A stretch of DNA of 64,000 nucleotides from Paralichthys olivaceus. Lineage: Eukaryota > Chordata > Actinopteri > Pleuronectiformes > Paralichthyidae. Positions 59,440 through 64,000 of this stretch are shown here, piece by piece. Below the pieces are notes generated by a model. The model made no database searches and had not been told where the DNA came from. It was given only the letters and a program-made list of their open reading frames with translations. A program made the position numbers and the translations under genes. Location of the stretch: contig NC_091095.1 in NCBI RefSeq assembly GCF_024713975.1, positions 1,690,001 through 1,754,000 on the forward strand, read 5' to 3'. Within the stretch, counting starts at the first letter, position 1; the number at the start of each line of letters is the position of its first letter.

Positions 59440-62400
59440 TCACATAAACAGAAACTGCGAAGCTTCAAGATCTGAGTGAGAAAGAAACAGAGAGAGAGAG
59501 AGATGAGTGATAAATTAATAGTTGTTGAACAGAGCAGAGGATCCAGAGTTTTTGCCTTTCGCATATTTAGCACACGCAGCAGCAGATTCTCCAGTCAGAC
59601 GAGCTGACGACACAGAAATCTAGGCAGTGTTCAGGTGAGCGGCAGGACTGAGGACATGACGTTCAAATTCCACTGCAGAGTTACACATAGTCCAGATCCT
59701 CTGAGTCCCTGAACGCAGCTCCTGTGATATTTAACCACATTATAGTTACCATTGTTGTGAGTGTCCCGCACATGTCTTCTTCTGCGAGACCCCACTGGAC
59801 CTGAGGAAGAAGAGAAACGTGAGTTATACATGGAGCAGGAAGTGGAAGTAAATGAAATCGAATATTGTTTAAATTCTGCAGTGGTGGGAGAACTGTAGTT
59901 GTTAAGTTCAGTATTTTCTTTCAGTGAGGACCAGTTAAATACTGATGCTTTGTATTGGTATGAGTTTCATGTCCATCCCCAGCTTCATCAACGTTGCTTA
60001 AAACAACACTGTGCAACTTTTCTACATTAGAATAGCAGCTTCAAAAAGAGTTTGGGGGTTCACTGATCTATAAAAGTGAGAATGCTTCCTCACCCTGAAC
60101 ATCAGTTGAATATCTCTCCTGTAAAAACTGCCTGAATGAAAACACAGAGACATGTTTGCGTTGCGTCTGACCTGTGATAACTCCGTTGGGGTTGCTCTCT
60201 CCCTCAGCGTTGCTCGCCGTCACTTCAGTGGCACTGGAATTGAAGTTCGTCAGCGGGCAGGAGAGCGTTGCGGTGTTGCAAAGCTGGGTGCGGCCTCCTC
60301 CCGAGGTATTGTAGACGGTGTACGTGGAGGCAAACACTGACGAGTCCCAGGACAGAACAGCGGACTGTGCGTTGCCGCTGTATCTGACGTTCTGTGGAGG
60401 ACAGGGGACTGGGACGGAAACAGTTTGTGTGTAAATAAGTTGTTTGGGATTTTTAAGTAACACTTTACTTTAAAGAGTAAATCGCAAAGATGTTCATTTG
60501 AATAAGAATGAACAAAATAGCAGAACAAGGTATATGGTGTATAGTGAGGACAGTTACCTGTGACCCCAGTGAAGGCAGCGGAAGGTGTGCTGACCCCAGC
60601 GGAGTTTCTGGCGCGTACAGTCAGGTTATAAGTTGTGCTGCACGGCATCGGGAACTCAAAGTATCTCCTGGGCAGCCAGTAAGAAGAGACGTCCATCACG
60701 GCCTGTGGGTCGTCTTGGATTCGACCAGCGATCTCCGCCAGATACTCGACATCAGAGCAGTTGACGCTGTCCCATGACGTCAAGGCCCAGTGATACTGGC
60801 CTATTTTCTGCATCCGGACATTCAGAGCAGTCGGAGGACACGGAACTGAGGAGGGAAGAGACAGTTCACACGTTTAACTTCTCCAGGTTGAGGTTCAGCA
60901 TATTACTTGTGAAATAAATGGGATTAAAACAACACCTCAACTTACTTTAACACAAATTCTAGTAACATAAGAGTTATAAGTTCATGTTGCAACATTTACC
61001 TGCTCCCTCAGTGAGAGGTGAACCGAACGAGCTGTTGCAGAAGCCGTCAGAGGCTTCGACTGAGAAATTGTACATTTCTCCACATTCCAGGTCGTCGAAG
61101 GTGCAGGAGAGAGCAGTGCTGTCGCAGTAGATTGCGTCTCCTTCCTGAGGCTGCGCACAGCCGTAATAATTCACAGCACCCTCAGAGGCGTCCCAAGACA
61201 GGACAGCAGAGTTGGTCTCACACTTCATGTCCACTGTGAGACCAGAGGGCTGACAGGGCACTGAGAGGAAAGACAGAGGACTCCGATTCAAACATGAGGC
61301 AAAACATTCAGAAACAGCAAAAGAGATTCAGACAAGTAGAAAATACTCATGTCTGACACTCTGGAACAAAAAAGTAAAAATAAAGATTAAATGGTTGTGG
61401 GAATTCTTGTTGTTCAGAATACTGCCCTCTCTCAAAATGTTAAAGAAAGTGAGGAGGATCCGTCCCATTAATTTAAAAGCTTTTAAAGTTCATGGACTCG
61501 TCTTTGGCCTGAACCTCACCCTTCCACTAAATGTCAAGAAAACAGGTTGAGTAGTTTTTATGAAATCCTGATGAAAGATGTGGAGGACAGTGAAAACACG
61601 ACCTGCCTGGTGGAGGTGACCAGAAAATATCTCTACCTGATCTGAAGGACGAGGTGCTGGACATGCTGGTGCAGTTGTCTCCACTGGCCGTGATGCTCAA
61701 GCTGTACAACTGACCGCAGTGCAGATCAGCCAGGGTGCAGTTGTTCACGAAGGTGTTGCAGAGGGAGACGTGTCCGTCACTTCCTGTGGCTGTGAGCTGG
61801 TAGGATGTGGCCACAGGGGAGTGTCCCCACGTCACCGTCACCCCGTTCTCCTCACATGACTGAACCACCGTCACGTTGTCTGGTGCACAAGGTGCTGGAG
61901 GGGACAGTGTTCAGTGAGTTTCGATGAGAAGAGTTCATGTGTATGAAGAGAGAAGAGAGAAACTGTGGTTACCTGTTTTAATCTTCTTTGGTGGACTTCT
62001 GAGGTTGCTGCACCGGTTAGAGGAAGCTGATACTATGATGCTGTAGTGCATCCCACAGCGGGCCTCCTCGAGGACACAAGAATCATAGGAGCTGTTACAG
62101 GAGATGAGGGATTGGTCGTGACCCTCGGCCGTCACCACGTACAGGGTTGTGTTCACTGTGTTCTCCCATTCAACCAGGATGGTGTCATTGTTGCATTCTA
62201 TCGCTGCACTGATGGACGTCAGAGCACAAGGACCTAGAGGAGTTGGGCCGCATTAAACACAATGTTAGAAAGTTCTGACTCACTACTGTCACCTTTGTGA
62301 GCAGACGGAAGATTTAAAGTCTTTGACAACTTTGTGTTTCCGGTATTCAAGTATAAAGTTTATGAAATAGTTCAAATCTCCAAAATGATCCTTGTACCCT

Positions 62401-63927
62401 TTCAGAAACTGTAATCACCTGTCACCAGCTCAAAGGTGGAGCTGTGATTGCTGCGGCAGTGCTCGTTCATGGCTTTGAGGGAGAGGGTGTAGCGCGTCCC
62501 ACATTTCAGATCCGGGACCTCGCAGGGAGAGGAGGTGGTCGTGCAGCTGGAGTTGTGTCCGTTCATCTCTTCCGCAAACACAAAATAGCTGACGGCTCCG
62601 TCTGCGTCATCCCAAGTCACCCAGGCTGAGTTTGATATGCAGTCCAGGTGGCTCTCAGGGTTTCTGGGCATGCACGGAGCTGTGGACGGTGATACGGCAA
62701 CAAATGAGCATGTCTTGAGAAATGTTTAACAATTATATATGATGCACACATAACAGTTGCATGATGGGATTTCTTCCAGTGCTGCTGATGGTGAGTCGGA
62801 TGCTCTACAATGAAGCAATGGCACCAAACTTACAGATCTTTTATATAAAAAGTATGAAATACACACAGGGTATAAACCTCTCTGAAGCTTTAACGAGTCT
62901 GATCTAACATCTGACTGTGAGAAGTTTACCTGAGGAGGTTCTGACCAAAGCGCTCGGCTGGCTTTCACAGTCATCTCTGACGGACAGCACAGTGACGTTG
63001 TAGTGCTGTCCACACGGTAGATTGTTCAGGGTGCAAGTCGTGCTGCTTGAGTTACAGTAGAGTCTCGCCCCGGTGTTGCTCACCGCCGCCACATGGAAGT
63101 ACTGGACATCGGGGTTTGGAGACCAAGACACGGTTATGGCTCCTTCAGCACACTGAGCATTAACGGTCACGTTCTGTGGTGCACACGGGGCTGAGGGGGA
63201 GAAAGAGAGGGAGAACAGGAAGGTTTAAAATAGGAAAATAGAGGAAAGCACTTTGGGAATTGACCACGCCTCCGAATTAATAAACAATGATAAGGTGCAG
63301 TACCTGTCTGCACGTAAGACCTGCTGCTCTCCATGCTTGAACAAGACTCGTCCTGGGCGAACACGCTCACGTTGTAGGTCTGTCCACACTGCAGCTCGTC
63401 CAGGTCACAGTGAGTCACGGTGTTGTTACACTCAGTCTGGTGACTTCCGTCTGCGCTGACGGCCACTGCCAGATAGGACACTGCTCCGCTGGCTCGCTCC
63501 CACGTCACCGCAGCGGAGTTTGAATGGCACAGCAGAGCGGCCTTGACATAAGTGGGTGTGCAAGGCACTGATGGAGGGAAAGGGTTGGAGGGCTCAAATG
63601 AATGAAAGTGATTTAAACAGAAATAAACAACGGCACTCAAACTGAAAAACGTTATTCTTTATATTTTACCTGACTGCAGGTCGAGGTGAGCGACACTGTT
63701 GTCACACTCTCCATCCTGAGCTGTCAGTGTCACGTTGTAGAGCTGACCGCAATGCAGGCTGGGTAGCTGACAGCTGGTTTCCGTGCTGTTGCACTCAGTC
63801 CTGTGACCGTCGGGCCCGAAGGCTTGCACACTGTAGGAGGACACGCCCTCTTCTTCTTCCCACGACACCACGCCTGTGTCATTACTGCAGAACATCTCCG
63901 CTCTTACTCCCTGCGGTGCACACGGCA
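59440..63927 (-). CDS. fndc7: FNDC7-like fibronectin type III repeat protein, C-terminal part (5' end beyond the window)
   Basis: Exons in transcript order: 63927-63670, 63567-63304, 63190-62930, 62679-62419, 62233-61973, 61894-61637, 61260-61000, 60845-60558, 60408-60172, 59800-59750, 59471-59440. Every exon starts and ends in phase 1, and each of the first nine encodes one whole FN3 domain of 79-96 residues. Domains open with (V/A/G)PC and carry W in strand C, then C-N-x-T, a second Cys pair and CGxxYxxxVxA. That six-cysteine FN3 pattern matches my memory of FNDC7, a predicted secreted protein of unknown function. N-glycosylation sequons are frequent. The last two domains have lost several cysteines. 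The short exons 10 and 11 give a basic then short tail ending at TGA 59442-59440; this end is the least certain part. Signal peptide and first domains must lie beyond position 64000. Confidence 0.85.
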
Positions 63928-64000
63928 CTGCAGACAAACAGAAGGTTCGGATTAAGTAAAGGTATCAGTAAAGTTCTAATATAATCTTTTAATCATATCA

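Overview
This window is nuclear DNA from a ray-finned fish, most likely a percomorph teleost. Its genes are split into many short GT-AG exons, CA/GT microsatellites are dense, and interspersed repeat types familiar from teleost genomes are present. The local order eeig2 (FAM102B), henmt1, fndc7-like matches, from memory, human 1p13.3. I found no prokaryotic, viral or CRISPR-like system. Exon structures come from reading splice sites and reading phase by eye, supported by remembered protein families. No search or alignment was run.

Layout. (1) 719-764, minus: first coding exon of a zc3h3-like gene that leaves the window on the left. (2) 1335-6660, plus: a complete 14-coding-exon CYLD-like deubiquitinase. 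It starts about 0.6 kb from zc3h3 in divergent orientation and has a perfect interferon-response element (ISRE) at 1316-1327. (3) 6661-15115: gene-poor DNA with one weak TATA-type promoter candidate. (4) 15116-32859, plus: a complete 13-coding-exon class B GPCR of the GHRH-receptor type, with 4-7 kb introns holding repeats. (5) 32860-39409: flanking DNA with one unrecognised small minus-strand gene (37327-37900), then a transposon-like repeat. (6) 39410-50696, plus: eeig2/fam102b, 11 coding exons, with a 3 kb 3' UTR. (7) 53806-57537, minus: henmt1, the piRNA 2'-O-methyltransferase, 9 coding exons, tail-to-tail with eeig2. (8) 59440-64000, minus: the last 11 exons of an FNDC7-like protein with nine fibronectin III repeats; its 5' part lies beyond the right edge.

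These genes do not form one pathway. The most useful observations are: the ISRE at the cyld-like promoter; the short inter-CAP-Gly linker of that CYLD paralogue; dinucleotide repeats forming the polypyrimidine tracts of five splice acceptors; two coding-frame-compatible minisatellites in first introns of neighbouring genes; closely abutting poly(A) signals of eeig2 and henmt1; an inverted pair of repeats carrying nuclear-receptor half sites; and a small spliced gene I could not identify.
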